A stretch of 64,000 nucleotides of DNA from VRUE01 sp963840565 (lineage in GTDB: Bacteria > Actinomycetota > Thermoleophilia > Solirubrobacterales > 70-9): contig CAWIZH010000004.1 of NCBI GenBank assembly GCA_963840565.1, positions 1 through 64,000 on the forward strand. Reading direction: 5' to 3'. This document shows positions 43,758 through 53,818 of the stretch, in pieces. The notes under the pieces were generated by a model. That model saw nothing but the letters and a program-made list of their open reading frames with translations, made no database searches and was not told where the DNA came from. The number at the start of each line of letters is the position of its first letter. Within the stretch, counting starts at the first letter, position 1. The translations under genes were made by a program, and so were the position numbers.

Positions 43758-46700
43758 ATGATTCATAGGACCGATATGCGGCAGGCTCGGGAGGCGGTCT
43801 ATTGCGCTGCTCGAGCCTGCTCTGGTCCATCCGGATGGGCGGCCGCGGCCGCGTCGCTGCTGTCGTGCCTCGTGCTTTCTTCTCCATCGCTGGCGGCTCC
43901 TCCGGCGCATCTGCCCACTGGCGATCCAATCGATGGCTTTCCGCTCAACCACGCTTGTGGGACGGCGGTCGATTCCGAGGGCGATGTCTACGTCTCGAAT
44001 GCCGGGGAATCCAAGGTGGAGATCTTTGACCCGTCTGGCGCTCACCTTGCCTCGATCTCGGCGGGGAACGAACCGTGCAGCCTTGCCGTCGATGGGCACG
44101 GCGATCTCTTCGTCCTGGAAAAGGCCAGCGGCAAAGTGGTTCGTTACGTGCCCGGCGAGTACCCGTTCGCCGGCGCTCCGAGTTACGGCGGCGCCGAAGC
44201 GATCGACTCAAGCGGAAATGCGGCGGGCATTGCAATCGATGCATCTGCCGTGGTCACAAACTCAAGCGAGCCGATCGGTAGAGACGACAGCCTCTACATC
44301 GCAAAGGGCGACCATATAGACGCATACAAGAACGAGACACAGCGATTTCAGATCAACGCGACGGGGGGCACCTATACGCTTAGCTTCGACGGCAGTGTCA
44401 CCGCACCACTGAGTTTCAACGCCTCTCACGAAGCCGTCAAAGACGCGCTCGAGGCACTGACGACCGTCGGCCCTAACGATGTTTCGGTAACCACCGGAAA
44501 CTTCTCCGCGACCGATCATCTGATCACGTTTACCGGCGCGCTCGGACTTGCCAACGTCAGCGAACTCGTCGTCGACAGCACCAACCTCGTCGGCGCTGTC
44601 AATCAGAGTGAGGCCGACGGCGGTCCTGTCGGGCCCATCGCCGAAGCGGCTCTAGCTGACTACACCGGGGTGGCCGCCTACACTTACCAGGCTGGCGGCG
44701 AAAAATTTCGCCACTATGTCTTTGCTGCCGATGCCGCCTCCGACGAGGTCAGGGTGTTCAGCGGGCCCGATCTTGGCGGGCTCAAACTTCGACGAGTGAT
44801 CGGCGGTGTCGACCAAGACCGAACGCCAGGCACCCCGGACCAGACCCTTGGTTTCGGTGCAGATGGGGCTTATCTGGCGGCTGATCCCGGGAACCGGGCC
44901 GCGGATGGCAAATGCACCCCGATTGCCGAGCAGGCGTGCACCGCGGGCCACTTCTTCGTATACGACGCGAGCAATGCCGTGGTCGACGAGTTTGACGCGA
45001 CAGGGGGGTTTCTCGACCAGGTCACCAGCGCTGGCTTTGCCGATGCCGCGCCTACCGGGCTGGCGATCGAGCGATCTGGGGGTCCCAAAGATGGAGCGCT
45101 TTACGTCACCGCCGGCCTGGGCCCGGCGGCAAGGCTGCTCGCGTTTGGCCCCCTGGCGAATCCGGGCCGGCCATCGCTGCCGCAACTGTCGCACGCGCTC
45201 GTGGGGGCGTCGGCCGTAGCGGTGGATTCTCATGGTGACGTCTATGTGGCGGCCGGCCCGGCGATCCAGGTATTCAGCCCAGGCGGCCAGAAGCTGGCCG
45301 AAATCCCGGACACCAGGAGCATTCGTGATCTAGCGGTCGACTCCAGCGGCGATGTCTACGTAGTCGATGGCCCCTTTTCGGATCGGCAGATGACCTTCTA
45401 TTCCTCCGGCGTGTACCCGCCAACGCCTGGGGCTGTCTACGTCAGACACGCGCCGGCAATCATTTCGGCTGCGATCGGGCTGGAAGGGGTCACTGTAAAT
45501 CCGAGTAACGATCATGCCCTGGCCTTGTGGACATCGCCGGCCTCCTCGGTCATATCTGAATTTGGCTCTGCCGGCCAGGGATCGACGCAAATCCGGGAAT
45601 GCGGCGGCAGCCTCGCGCTCGGTCTCGGCAAAAGTGACATCGGCGTGTACGGGGCCAATGGCCAGGTCTATGTCGCGGCGAATCCGCGACACATCTACGT
45701 GGTCGACTGCGGCCCTGAAGAAGGCAGTGAAGAAGTGGTCGGCGATTTCGAAGGCGCGGGCTGCCCAAGCGGGAAGATCGGCGCCAACCCGGCTATTGCG
45801 GTCGACCAGTCCAACGGGCATGTTGTCGAGTTCGAGAGCTTGCAGGCTGGCGGTATGGCGCGCGAGTACGACGCGGCGGGCAGCTGCGTGGCGGAATTTG
45901 GCACCTTCGGCGACAACGGCGGTCAGTATGCGATTGCGATGGACAGCTCCGGTGGCGCGAACGACGGCAACGTCTACGTCGCCTATGACGCCACCGACAA
46001 TGCGATCCAGCCCTTCGACGTAACAGCGTTCGGGCGGCTTGCCTACGGCGAACCTCCGGCCGCGGTAACCGAGATCGCAAGCGGCCTGGGCAGCGGCAAA
46101 GCGAGGCTGAACGGCACCGTGGACCCCGGCGGCTTTCTGCTCGATAGCTGCGACTTCGAGTACCTGACCGATGCCGAGTACATCGATAACGGCAAAACGT
46201 TCTCCGGCGCTAGCTCGATTCCGTGCGCGACGACGCCGGCCGAAATCGGGCCTGTCACCGGGCCGGTTCCCGTGACAGCTGAGATTGCCGGTTTGGATCC
46301 CGGCGTGCGCTACCGCTTCCGACTCTTGACCGAGAACAAATATGGCGAAGGCATTGGCAAAGCCGGCCTCTTCGGCCCACCCCTGCTTGCGGCGGAAGAA
46401 GCGCTGCCGGTCCTCAAGCACGAAGTGACCCTGCGGGCGGAAATAGATCCTTCAGGGCTGGCCACGTCATACCACTTCGACTACGGCCCCGGCCCCGGAT
46501 ACGGGCAGAGCACTCTGCCGGCTGCCCTGCCCCCTGGCGACGGATCGGTCCCCGTCGCGAGGTCGCTGACGGGTCTCGCCGCCGGCACCGAATACCACTT
46601 CCGGCTGGTCGTCGAAAACGAAGCGAAAAAGGTGGAGGGCCCTGACCTGACGTTCAAAACGCTGCAAGCTCCACTGCGGAGACCTTGCCCCAACACCGAA

Positions 46701-48716
46701 TATCGCACCGGCCTCTCGGCCAATCTGCCCGACTGCCGTGCCTATGAGCTCGTAACACCGGCCGACACCCGCGGCCAGGAGCCTGGGGCTCTGCCGCCCG
46801 GTAGCGCCGGGAACGTCTTCAACAACTGGCTCGTCAATCCGCGTGGCGTGGGGGCCGGCGAAAGCGTTGCCTTCTTTGCCGGAACGCTGCCGGGCTTCGA
46901 CGGCACCGGAGACAACGACGGCTATCACGCCGTGCGAACGGCCGGCAGCCACCCGGCAGCGGGCTGGGCAACTGAGTTCTACGGTCCCTCCTATGCCCAA
47001 TTGGGCGGGGGCAGTGGCAACAACCAGGAAGGCGTCTCCGCCGACCAGCGTTTCTGGCTCTGGCACAGCGCTGCCGAAATCTTTCCGGCGCTCCTTCCCA
47101 TAGGCCATTACCTGCGTACTCCCGACGGGGAGGCCAGCCCGGCATGCAACACCAACGGCGAAACCTTCCAGGATGAATTCGAACTCGTCGGTTGCGGAGC
47201 GCTCGGGACCGATCCAACGGCTGAAAGCCGCTTCGTCAGCGCGGCCGGAGCGCACATCATCTTCTCCTCCGACAAACAACTGGAGGCGGGCGCGCCGAAC
47301 GGGACGCTGGCCATTTACGATCGCGCCGCGGGCGAGGCCAGCTCCGAAGTGATCTCGGTCGATCCCGACGGCGACCCGTTCGGCGCCGATGCGAAATACA
47401 TCGGCGCCAGCGAAGACGGCTCGGCGGTTGTCTTTGCCGTTGGGGAAACCCTCTACGTGCATCGCGCCGGGGTCACCGTCAGGGTGGCCCAAGCTCCCTA
47501 CACCTTTGCCGGCATCTCCACGGACGGCAGCCGCGTCTCCTTCCTGGATGCGACGGTCATCGGCGATCCGCCTCCAGCGGGTCTCTTTGTCTGTGAAGTG
47601 GAGGTTGGCCCCTGCCTTGGCGCTTCACACCCGGGCCTAAGGACGATCGCCGGGAATTCGATCTTCGTCAACGTCTCACCGGACGGCTCCGCTGCCCTCT
47701 TCACCTCCCAAGAAGCGATCACGGGCTCGGGAGAGAATGACGCTGGAGATGAAGCCCAGGCGGGCGAACCCAACCTCTACGCGTGGGACGGTTCGAGCGT
47801 CCGCTTCGTTGCCGTCCTTGACTCTGAGGATTTCGTCAGTTTCGGGGCGTCGGGTCCCGAGGACATGCTCGCCTGGGCCAAGGCGATTGGCGCCGGGCCA
47901 AATATCGGCCGCGCCAACTCGCCGACACGCGCCACTCCTGACGGTGGGGTCTTCCTCTTCCAGTCGCATGCCCAGCTCACCCCCTACGACAATGGGGGCT
48001 TCTCAGAGATCTACCGGTATGAGCCCGACGCCGTGCCGGGGGAGCGGCTTGCCTGTATCTCCTGCGATCCCGGCAACGCCCCCGCAAGCGGCGATGCCTT
48101 GCTGCAGATCTTCGTCGGTGGGCACACGGAGCCGACCACGATGGTCCCCAACGTCACCGACGACGGGCGCGCCGTCTTCTTCAACAGCCCGGACCGGCTG
48201 TTGCCGGAAGACGCGAACAAAGCCGTTGACGTCTATGAGTGGAAGGCGCGGGGCGCGGGGCAGGGTGGCGAAAAATGCGATCGGGAAGAGGGCTGCCTCG
48301 ATCTGATCTCGTCCGGTCAGGGCGAAGGGCCGAGCACCCTCTACGGCATGAGCGCCGACGGCCACGATGTCTTCTTCTCGACGGCGGAGAAGCTTGTTGG
48401 CGCCGATATTCCCGACAGCGTCTCGATCTACGACGCCCGCGAAGAAGGGGGCATTCCGGACCCGCCCAGCGCGGAAGTCTGCCATGGCGATGCCTGCCAA
48501 GGCCAGGGCGATGGGTCGCCGGCGCTGAGCGGCCCAGCCACCGCGGTCCCGGTGCCGAACGGCAACTTCAAGCCGAAGGGCCGGCGCTGTCCCAGGGGCA
48601 AGCAGATGGCGAGGCACAAAGGCAAGGTCGGCTGCGTCGCCAAACGACGCGGGGGCACGCACCGCGGGAAGTCCAAGAAACACGCGGCCGGTCATCGCCA
48701 GAGAGTGGCCCGATGA
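43758..48716 (+). CDS. Giant secreted NHL-repeat/WD40-like surface protein
   Basis: The protein is 1652 residues. A signal peptide (about residues 27-47) leads into an NHL-type beta-propeller with repeats such as VDSEGDVYVSNAGESKVEIFDP, VDGHGDLFVLE and VDSHGDVYVAAGP. Two fibronectin-like modules follow (LNGTVDPGGFLLDSCDFEYL and LRAEIDPSGLATSYHFDYGPG). A second propeller of TolB/WD40 type has repeats containing SADQRFWLWHSAAEIF, SEDGSAVVFAVGETLYV and TDDGRAVFFNSPDRL. The C-terminus is strongly basic (RRGGTHRGKSKKHAAGHRQ). It is probably an extracellular or wall-bound adhesin-like protein. Its stop overlaps the next gene's start. Confidence 0.85.
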   Translation: MIHRTDMRQAREAVYCAARACSGPSGWAAAAASLLSCLVLSSPSLAAPPAHLPTGDPIDGFPLNHACGTAVDSEGDVYVSNAGESKVEIFDPSGAHLASISAGNEPCSLAVDGHGDLFVLEKASGKVVRYVPGEYPFAGAPSYGGAEAIDSSGNAAGIAIDASAVVTNSSEPIGRDDSLYIAKGDHIDAYKNETQRFQINATGGTYTLSFDGSVTAPLSFNASHEAVKDALEALTTVGPNDVSVTTGNFSATDHLITFTGALGLANVSELVVDSTNLVGAVNQSEADGGPVGPIAEAALADYTGVAAYTYQAGGEKFRHYVFAADAASDEVRVFSGPDLGGLKLRRVIGGVDQDRTPGTPDQTLGFGADGAYLAADPGNRAADGKCTPIAEQACTAGHFFVYDASNAVVDEFDATGGFLDQVTSAGFADAAPTGLAIERSGGPKDGALYVTAGLGPAARLLAFGPLANPGRPSLPQLSHALVGASAVAVDSHGDVYVAAGPAIQVFSPGGQKLAEIPDTRSIRDLAVDSSGDVYVVDGPFSDRQMTFYSSGVYPPTPGAVYVRHAPAIISAAIGLEGVTVNPSNDHALALWTSPASSVISEFGSAGQGSTQIRECGGSLALGLGKSDIGVYGANGQVYVAANPRHIYVVDCGPEEGSEEVVGDFEGAGCPSGKIGANPAIAVDQSNGHVVEFESLQAGGMAREYDAAGSCVAEFGTFGDNGGQYAIAMDSSGGANDGNVYVAYDATDNAIQPFDVTAFGRLAYGEPPAAVTEIASGLGSGKARLNGTVDPGGFLLDSCDFEYLTDAEYIDNGKTFSGASSIPCATTPAEIGPVTGPVPVTAEIAGLDPGVRYRFRLLTENKYGEGIGKAGLFGPPLLAAEEALPVLKHEVTLRAEIDPSGLATSYHFDYGPGPGYGQSTLPAALPPGDGSVPVARSLTGLAAGTEYHFRLVVENEAKKVEGPDLTFKTLQAPLRRPCPNTEYRTGLSANLPDCRAYELVTPADTRGQEPGALPPGSAGNVFNNWLVNPRGVGAGESVAFFAGTLPGFDGTGDNDGYHAVRTAGSHPAAGWATEFYGPSYAQLGGGSGNNQEGVSADQRFWLWHSAAEIFPALLPIGHYLRTPDGEASPACNTNGETFQDEFELVGCGALGTDPTAESRFVSAAGAHIIFSSDKQLEAGAPNGTLAIYDRAAGEASSEVISVDPDGDPFGADAKYIGASEDGSAVVFAVGETLYVHRAGVTVRVAQAPYTFAGISTDGSRVSFLDATVIGDPPPAGLFVCEVEVGPCLGASHPGLRTIAGNSIFVNVSPDGSAALFTSQEAITGSGENDAGDEAQAGEPNLYAWDGSSVRFVAVLDSEDFVSFGASGPEDMLAWAKAIGAGPNIGRANSPTRATPDGGVFLFQSHAQLTPYDNGGFSEIYRYEPDAVPGERLACISCDPGNAPASGDALLQIFVGGHTEPTTMVPNVTDDGRAVFFNSPDRLLPEDANKAVDVYEWKARGAGQGGEKCDREEGCLDLISSGQGEGPSTLYGMSADGHDVFFSTAEKLVGADIPDSVSIYDAREEGGIPDPPSAEVCHGDACQGQGDGSPALSGPATAVPVPNGNFKPKGRRCPRGKQMARHKGKVGCVAKRRGGTHRGKSKKHAAGHRQRVAR

Positions 48717-51382
48717 TCCGGCGCGCAATTTCCTTTGCTGCGGTCATCCTCACCGCGTTTGCCTTCACGGCGCCGGCCGGGGCGGCCGAACCGCCATGCG
48801 AGCTCACGCCCCGGACAGAGTGTTATGGCGTCGAATCGCTCGAGGCAACGCTCTCCACGGCTCAGGCGGGTGCGCATCCGGACCTCAGCTTCACATTCGA
48901 CATCAAGAAGGACCCCGAAAGCAAACCGAATGGCTTCGGCTTGAAGGATGCCTACGCGCCGACCCGCAACGTCCGCGTCGAACTCCCGCCAGGACTGATC
49001 GGCGACCCCGGGGTGCTCGGGGTACCTCAGCAGTGCACGGCGGCCGAACTCAGCCTTGAAGAATGTCCCAATGCCTCTCAGATAGGCATCGCCGAGATCT
49101 TCGGCTACGAACTCAACTCCACCTTCTTGGAGCCGATCTACATGATGAGGCCCCCGGCCGGCGACGTGGTGGCTCGCATCGGCTTCATTGCCGGCATCGT
49201 GCCGGTCTACATCGACGCAACGGTGCGAACGGCCGGCGACTACGGCCTCACCCTCGAAATCGTCGACGCCGCGACGGCGGTGAAGCTGATCCGCTCCAGG
49301 GCCACGACCTGGGGTGTTCCCGCCGACCCCAGCCATGACACCGAACGTTGCACTCCCAAAGAGGTCTTCCTGGATGGCTGCAAGGTTTCTCCGCCGCGGC
49401 CACCCGGGGTTCGGGCCCTGCCATTTCTTACCAACCCAACCCGCTGCGGGTCGCCACTGCAGATGCGCGTCGGCGCTGCCAGTTGGGTCGAACCGCACCG
49501 TTTCGACACGATGTCGACCTCCTTTCCGGAGATCACCGGTTGCGACCGGCTGCCCTTCGGCCCGAGTTTGACCATCGAGCCGACGAGCCATCGCGCCGCC
49601 GCCCCCACCGGCCTCGATATCACCGCCCGCCTGCCTGCATCAAGCGGGGTCGAAGTCCTCGAACCTGCCCAGACCCGTGACATCAGGGTTGCGCTCCCAG
49701 AAGGGGTCTCGCTCAATCCCGGGGCCGCCGCGGGCCTTGGCGTCTGCAGTGAAGCGCAGGTCCACTTCGGCGAGCCGGTGGCGGCGGAATGTCCCGATGC
49801 CGCCAAGGTGGCCGAGTTCGAAGCCGATATTCCGGCCCTGCCGCGCCGGTTGAAAGGCGCCTTCTATCTACGCCAGCCCGAACCGGGCAACCTGTTCCGC
49901 GTTTGGATCGTCGCCGATGACCTCGGCGCTCACGTCAAGCTGCAGGGCCAGCTCCTCGTCGACGAGCAAACCGGCCAGCTCGAAACGGTGGTTCTCGATG
50001 CTCCCCAGGCGCCGCTGCGCGAAGCCAAGTTCGTCGTCAAGTCGGGCTTCAGGGCGCCGCTGGTCAACCCACCCGCCTGTGGCACCTTTGCCAGCCACTA
50101 CGAATTCACTCCGTGGTCCGGTGGATCGCCTGCGATCGCCGATTCGCCGATGACGATCTCGGAAGGCTGCGAGGGCCTCGGTGGCTTTGAGCCCAAGCTC
50201 TCCGCCGGGGCCACGGATCCGACGGCCGGCAGGCACGCCCCCTTTGTCCTCACGCTGACGCGCGAGGACGGCGAACAGAACCCCGCCTCGCTCGAAGTCA
50301 AACTGCCAAGGGGCCTCTCCGCGACCCTCGCGGGCATCCCGCGCTGTGGCGGGCCGGAGGCCGTAACAGGTCAATGCCCGGCGCAGTCACGGATCGGCAG
50401 GGTGATCGCCGCCGCGGGGGCCGGCCCGGCGCCGCTCTGGGTTCCCCAGCCAGGCAAGCGCGCCACTGCCGTTTACCTCGGCGGGCCATACGAGGGCGCG
50501 CCACTGAGTGCGATAACTGTGGTGCCCGCGCAAGCGGGGCCCTTCGACCTTGGCGATCAAATTGTGCGCTCGGCGATCTTCCTCAATCCGACGACAGCGC
50601 AGGGGACGGTCCGCTCCGATCCGCTTCCTCAGATCATCGAAGGGATACCCGTTCGCTACAGGACGGTCCAGGTCGAGCTCGACCGCCCGGGCTTCACGCT
50701 GAACCCGACTGGTTGTGAGCCGAAGTCGATCGAGGCGAAGGTGACCTCCTTCCAAGGGGCGGTAGCCCGCCCATCCTCGCTCTTCACCGCGACGGGCTGC
50801 GCCAGGCTCGGCTTCAAGCCACGCCTGGCAATGCGCCTTCTCGGTGGGACCCATCGCGGCTCCCATCCCGCCTTCCGGGCGGTCGTCAGGCCGAGGGCAG
50901 GCGACGCCAACCTGAAGAGCGCCGTCGTGCGCCTGCCGAGCTCAGCCTTCCTCGACCAAGCCCACATTCGCACGATCTGCACCCGGGTGCAGTACGCGGC
51001 CATGAACTGCCCCGCTGGGGCGATCTACGGTCACGTGAAGGCGTTCTCTCCGCTCCTCGACGAACCCCTTGAAGGGCCGGTCTACCTGCGCTCCTCCAGG
51101 CATCCTCTGCCCGACCTGGTCTTTTCCTTGCGTGGGCTGATCGACGTGGAAGCGGTCGGGCGCATCGACTCGGTCAACGGCGGCATCCGGGCCAGCTTCG
51201 AAGCGATCCCCGATGCGCCGATCTCAAAAGTTGTCCTGAACATGCAGGGCGGCAAGAAGGGGTTGATCGTCAACTCCCGCAACCTTTGCGACTCGGCGGC
51301 GCACGCGCTGGCGCAGTTGGGTGCCCAGAATGGCCGCGAGCGCGTCTTGCGCCCGACAATCCAGACGGCGTGCCACGGCTGA
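48713..51382 (+). CDS. Large secreted protein, partner of the NHL-repeat protein
   Basis: The protein is 889 residues. The ATG at 48713 overlaps the TGA of the giant gene and begins a signal peptide (SFAAVILTAFAFTAPAGAA). The sequence contains repeated units built around NVRVELPPGLIGDPGVLGVP, DIRVALPEGVSLNPGAA and LEVKLPRGLSATLAGIPRC, each followed by a cysteine pattern like CPxASxIGxxx, so it is a tandem array of beta-sandwich domains (at least four). I know such arrays from secreted proteins of this group but not their function. Overlapping translation implies it is made in step with the giant protein. Confidence 0.8.
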   Translation: MIRRAISFAAVILTAFAFTAPAGAAEPPCELTPRTECYGVESLEATLSTAQAGAHPDLSFTFDIKKDPESKPNGFGLKDAYAPTRNVRVELPPGLIGDPGVLGVPQQCTAAELSLEECPNASQIGIAEIFGYELNSTFLEPIYMMRPPAGDVVARIGFIAGIVPVYIDATVRTAGDYGLTLEIVDAATAVKLIRSRATTWGVPADPSHDTERCTPKEVFLDGCKVSPPRPPGVRALPFLTNPTRCGSPLQMRVGAASWVEPHRFDTMSTSFPEITGCDRLPFGPSLTIEPTSHRAAAPTGLDITARLPASSGVEVLEPAQTRDIRVALPEGVSLNPGAAAGLGVCSEAQVHFGEPVAAECPDAAKVAEFEADIPALPRRLKGAFYLRQPEPGNLFRVWIVADDLGAHVKLQGQLLVDEQTGQLETVVLDAPQAPLREAKFVVKSGFRAPLVNPPACGTFASHYEFTPWSGGSPAIADSPMTISEGCEGLGGFEPKLSAGATDPTAGRHAPFVLTLTREDGEQNPASLEVKLPRGLSATLAGIPRCGGPEAVTGQCPAQSRIGRVIAAAGAGPAPLWVPQPGKRATAVYLGGPYEGAPLSAITVVPAQAGPFDLGDQIVRSAIFLNPTTAQGTVRSDPLPQIIEGIPVRYRTVQVELDRPGFTLNPTGCEPKSIEAKVTSFQGAVARPSSLFTATGCARLGFKPRLAMRLLGGTHRGSHPAFRAVVRPRAGDANLKSAVVRLPSSAFLDQAHIRTICTRVQYAAMNCPAGAIYGHVKAFSPLLDEPLEGPVYLRSSRHPLPDLVFSLRGLIDVEAVGRIDSVNGGIRASFEAIPDAPISKVVLNMQGGKKGLIVNSRNLCDSAAHALAQLGAQNGRERVLRPTIQTACHG

Positions 51383-51825
51383 TCCCGCTGCTGGTGCTGG
51401 CGATCGTCCTTGGTGCGACGGGATGCGGCGACGGCGGCGAGGAAACGCCAAGCGCCCAGCCCACAAAAGCCGCGTTCGCGAGGAAGGCCGATGCCATTTG
51501 CGCCAAGGCCTACAAGCAGATCGAATCCGGATTCAAGTCCTTTACGGGCGATGCCGGAAGGGAGCCCTTTTCCAACATCGAGGAAATCCAGAAGTTTGCC
51601 GACACGGTTCTGATCCCGGCCAAGCAGAAGGAGGTCGAGGAACTCGACGCCGTTGGCGCGCCGAGGGGAGACGAAGATCGCGTCAAGGCGATCCTCGCTG
51701 CCTACGAAGAAGGGATTGAGAAAGCCGAACAAAGCGCTCGCAACGCGGTCGTCTCATCGGCGGGGGTTTTCGTCAAGGCAACCGAATTGGCCGGCAAATA
51801 CGGCCTCAAAGACTGCCGCTACTAG
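51370..51825 (+). CDS. Lipoprotein of unknown function (copy 1)
   Basis: The protein is 151 residues from GTG 51370, chosen because it directly precedes a lipoprotein signal (LIPLLVLAIVLGATGC, lipobox LGATGC). The mature part is helical and charged, with the segment KAAFARKADAICAKAYKQIE. It overlaps the end of the 889-residue protein gene by 13 bases, so it is probably part of the same transcript. It is paralogous to the lipoprotein at 51939. The function is unknown. Confidence 0.75.
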   Translation: MPRLIPLLVLAIVLGATGCGDGGEETPSAQPTKAAFARKADAICAKAYKQIESGFKSFTGDAGREPFSNIEEIQKFADTVLIPAKQKEVEELDAVGAPRGDEDRVKAILAAYEEGIEKAEQSARNAVVSSAGVFVKATELAGKYGLKDCRY

Positions 51826-51938
51826 CCGGTAGCGGGCGCTGCCTCCAGCAAACGGCTTTTGGGGCAAGGCGATCCAGCATTCCAGATCAAAAGCAAGTAA
51901 ATTTGCCTAATAAATCAGGGAAATTTTAGGGAGATAAC

Positions 51939-52403
51939 TTGAAAAGGCGCCTCAGCATGTTGACGATGGTTGCGCTGGCGGCCGTGATTGTTGCCGGCTG
52001 CGGGAGTGACGAGGGCACGACAACGGCCTCGATCGACAAAGCCCAGTTCATCGCGAGGGCCGATGCCATCTGTGCCGCGGGAAGCGAACAGACTCAGGCC
52101 GATCTTGCGGCTTATCTCAAGAAAGAAAAAATCACGCTCAACGAAAACCAGACCGAGGGAGAGTCCGTCGCCCTGATCGCGATCCTCGTGGACAACGTCG
52201 AAAGCGAGGTCGAGAGCATCCGTGCGCTGGGCGTGCCGAGCGGCGACAACGGCCAGGTCGGAGCAATCCTGGCGGCCCTCGAGGAAGGTGCAAAGGAAGC
52301 CGAAAAGGATCCCGTGGCCGTCGTCCGGGGTGAAGTCAACGTCCTTGGCAAAGCCGGTGAACTGGCCAAGGAATACGGATTGCGGGCCTGCGGTCAGCGA
52401 TAG
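51939..52403 (+). CDS. Lipoprotein of unknown function (copy 2)
   Basis: The protein is 154 residues with a TTG start and an AGGGAG Shine-Dalgarno. The lipobox is VIVAGCG. The mature region begins with KAQFIARADAICAAGSEQTQ, clearly related to copy 1, and ends AKEYGLRACG as copy 1 ends GKYGLKDC, so a disulfide between the two conserved cysteines is likely. A separate AT-rich leader of 113 bases precedes it, so it may have its own promoter. It is convergent with the GH114 gene. Confidence 0.8.
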   Translation: MKRRLSMLTMVALAAVIVAGCGSDEGTTTASIDKAQFIARADAICAAGSEQTQADLAAYLKKEKITLNENQTEGESVALIAILVDNVESEVESIRALGVPSGDNGQVGAILAALEEGAKEAEKDPVAVVRGEVNVLGKAGELAKEYGLRACGQR

Positions 52404-52404
52404 C

Positions 52405-53208
52405 TCAGCAGGGGCGCCAGGGCTTGGCGAAGAGGTCCTCGGACTTGCCGATCGCGCTGAAGTGGATCTCGCGCGCGGTTTCGCAGTACTGACCGAGCTC
52501 GAGTTCGTACTCGGCCTCGAAGACCGCCTTGCCGCGGCGCACGAAGGGCTTGTAATAGCCGCATTCGTGGTACTGAAAGCACTGCTCGACGATCGCGAAG
52601 TCGAAATCACCGACCAGCCGGTGAGCCTGAGGGCCGTCGTTCTTCAAGGCGACGGCCATCCCACGGCGGTGTACCTGCTCTGCGACCCAGCGGTTGAAGC
52701 GAAGTTGGGCGGCGCGGCTGATTCTGAAGCCGGTCCTGTTTTCCCAGCCCGCCAGGTTGTCGGGCTCGACCGCGTCGAACCCCTTGCGGGCGCACATTGC
52801 GAAGCGCTGTTCGAGCGGCGCGGCGAAGTCGCGGAAGCGGCGGACGTCGAGCCAGCGCTCGTCGGGGAAGCCTTCGTAGCGCCGGCCGATGGCCGAGCGC
52901 GGGAAGCGGTTCGCGTCGGGCCGGTAGCTCTCCCAGCTGCCGACGTCGAGGTAGCAGATGACCCTGCTGCGCAGCTGGTGCAGCCGGCGCACGGTCCCCG
53001 CCTGCGTTTCGAAGCCGTCGACGTCGAAGACGGGCACGTCGATCGAGGTGTCGATCTTTCCCTGCAACTGCCACTGCCACGGCTTTGTCGTCGGCCGCGG
53101 CTGCCAGTGAGCGGCCGCTACTTGGGGCCCGGCGCCGAGCGCGAGCGCCGTCACTCCGGTCAGCAAAAAGAGGTAAGCGTGGCGCACTCGGGTCCAAGAA
53201 CGGATCAT
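52405..53208 (-). CDS. Secreted GH114-like endo-alpha-1,4-polygalactosaminidase
   Basis: The protein is 267 residues with a signal peptide (YLFLLTGVTALALGAGPQVAAA). The patterns WQWQLQGKIDTSIDVPVFDVD, VICYLDVGSWESYRPD, DERWLDVR and GFDAVEPDNLAGW match the GH114/DUF297 barrel, where acidic residues after strands act in catalysis. The family includes enzymes that cleave galactosaminogalactan-type polymers. It ends two bases after the convergent lipoprotein gene. Confidence 0.85.
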   Translation of the reverse strand: MIRSWTRVRHAYLFLLTGVTALALGAGPQVAAAHWQPRPTTKPWQWQLQGKIDTSIDVPVFDVDGFETQAGTVRRLHQLRSRVICYLDVGSWESYRPDANRFPRSAIGRRYEGFPDERWLDVRRFRDFAAPLEQRFAMCARKGFDAVEPDNLAGWENRTGFRISRAAQLRFNRWVAEQVHRRGMAVALKNDGPQAHRLVGDFDFAIVEQCFQYHECGYYKPFVRRGKAVFEAEYELELGQYCETAREIHFSAIGKSEDLFAKPWRPC

Positions 53209-53259
53209 GGATTGACGCTACCCCGGGCCGGCAAGCGGAAACGAAAGCGTTGCATCGCG

Positions 53260-53283
53260 GTTTGCAGGGCTGCGCCTCGGGTA
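53260..53283 (+). promoter_or_regulatory. SigB/SigF-type promoter candidate
   Basis: GTTT at 53260-53263 and GGGTA at 53279-53283 are separated by 15 bases, matching the GTTT-N14/16-GGGTA consensus of SigB-family factors. It lies about 70 bases before the ATG of the anti-sigma gene, whose neighbour encodes a SigB-type factor. This suggests autoregulation. Confidence 0.5.
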
Positions 53284-53350
53284 CCGGGTGGCTGACGACA
53301 ACACAGTTATGCTCGCAGTCCGCGGGGAACTTGCTCTCCAGCGGGAATCA

Positions 53351-53765
53351 ATGGCAAACGGCTCCACCACCAGCGAGAAGCCAAAAGGGCTTTACATGAG
53401 GCTCCCCGCAAGGGCGGAGAACGTCGCGGTGGTTCGTCACGCGCTTGGCTGGGATGGCGGAACAGATCGGCATGGACGAAACCGGCGTCGCCGACCTCAA
53501 GACCGTCGTCACCGAGGCCTGCATGAACGTCGTCGTCCACGCCTACCCGGGCGAGTCCGGCCCGCTGACGGTCGAAGCGGAGCCCGACACCGAGGGTCTG
53601 ACGGTCACCGTCAGCGACAGCGGCTCCGGAATCAGCCCACAGGCCGAGTCCGAGCGCGCCAGCCTCAAACTCGGCCTCTCGCTGATCGCCGCCCTCTCCA
53701 GCAGCTTCAGCATCTCCGGCGGCCTCGATCGCGGCACCGAAGTGATGATGCGGCTGCCGCTCTGA
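53351..53765 (+). CDS. RsbW-type anti-sigma factor kinase, frameshifted
   Basis: From ATG 53351 (GGGAA upstream) the first frame gives LPARAENVAVVRHAL; after one extra base at about 53445-53447 the next frame continues AGMAEQIGMDETGVADLKTVVTEACMNVVVHAYPG to the stop. The GHKL ATPase features are the N-box helix (EACMNVVVHAY) and the G1 box VSDSGSGI. Such proteins bind a SigB-type factor and hold it inactive, releasing it when the anti-anti-sigma factor is dephosphorylated. The downstream regulator gene follows on the same strand. Confidence 0.82.
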
Positions 53766-53818
53766 GAGCAGGGCGGAGCCGATTCGGACGGCGCCAGCGG
53801 AAAAGGCGCCGATCCCGG

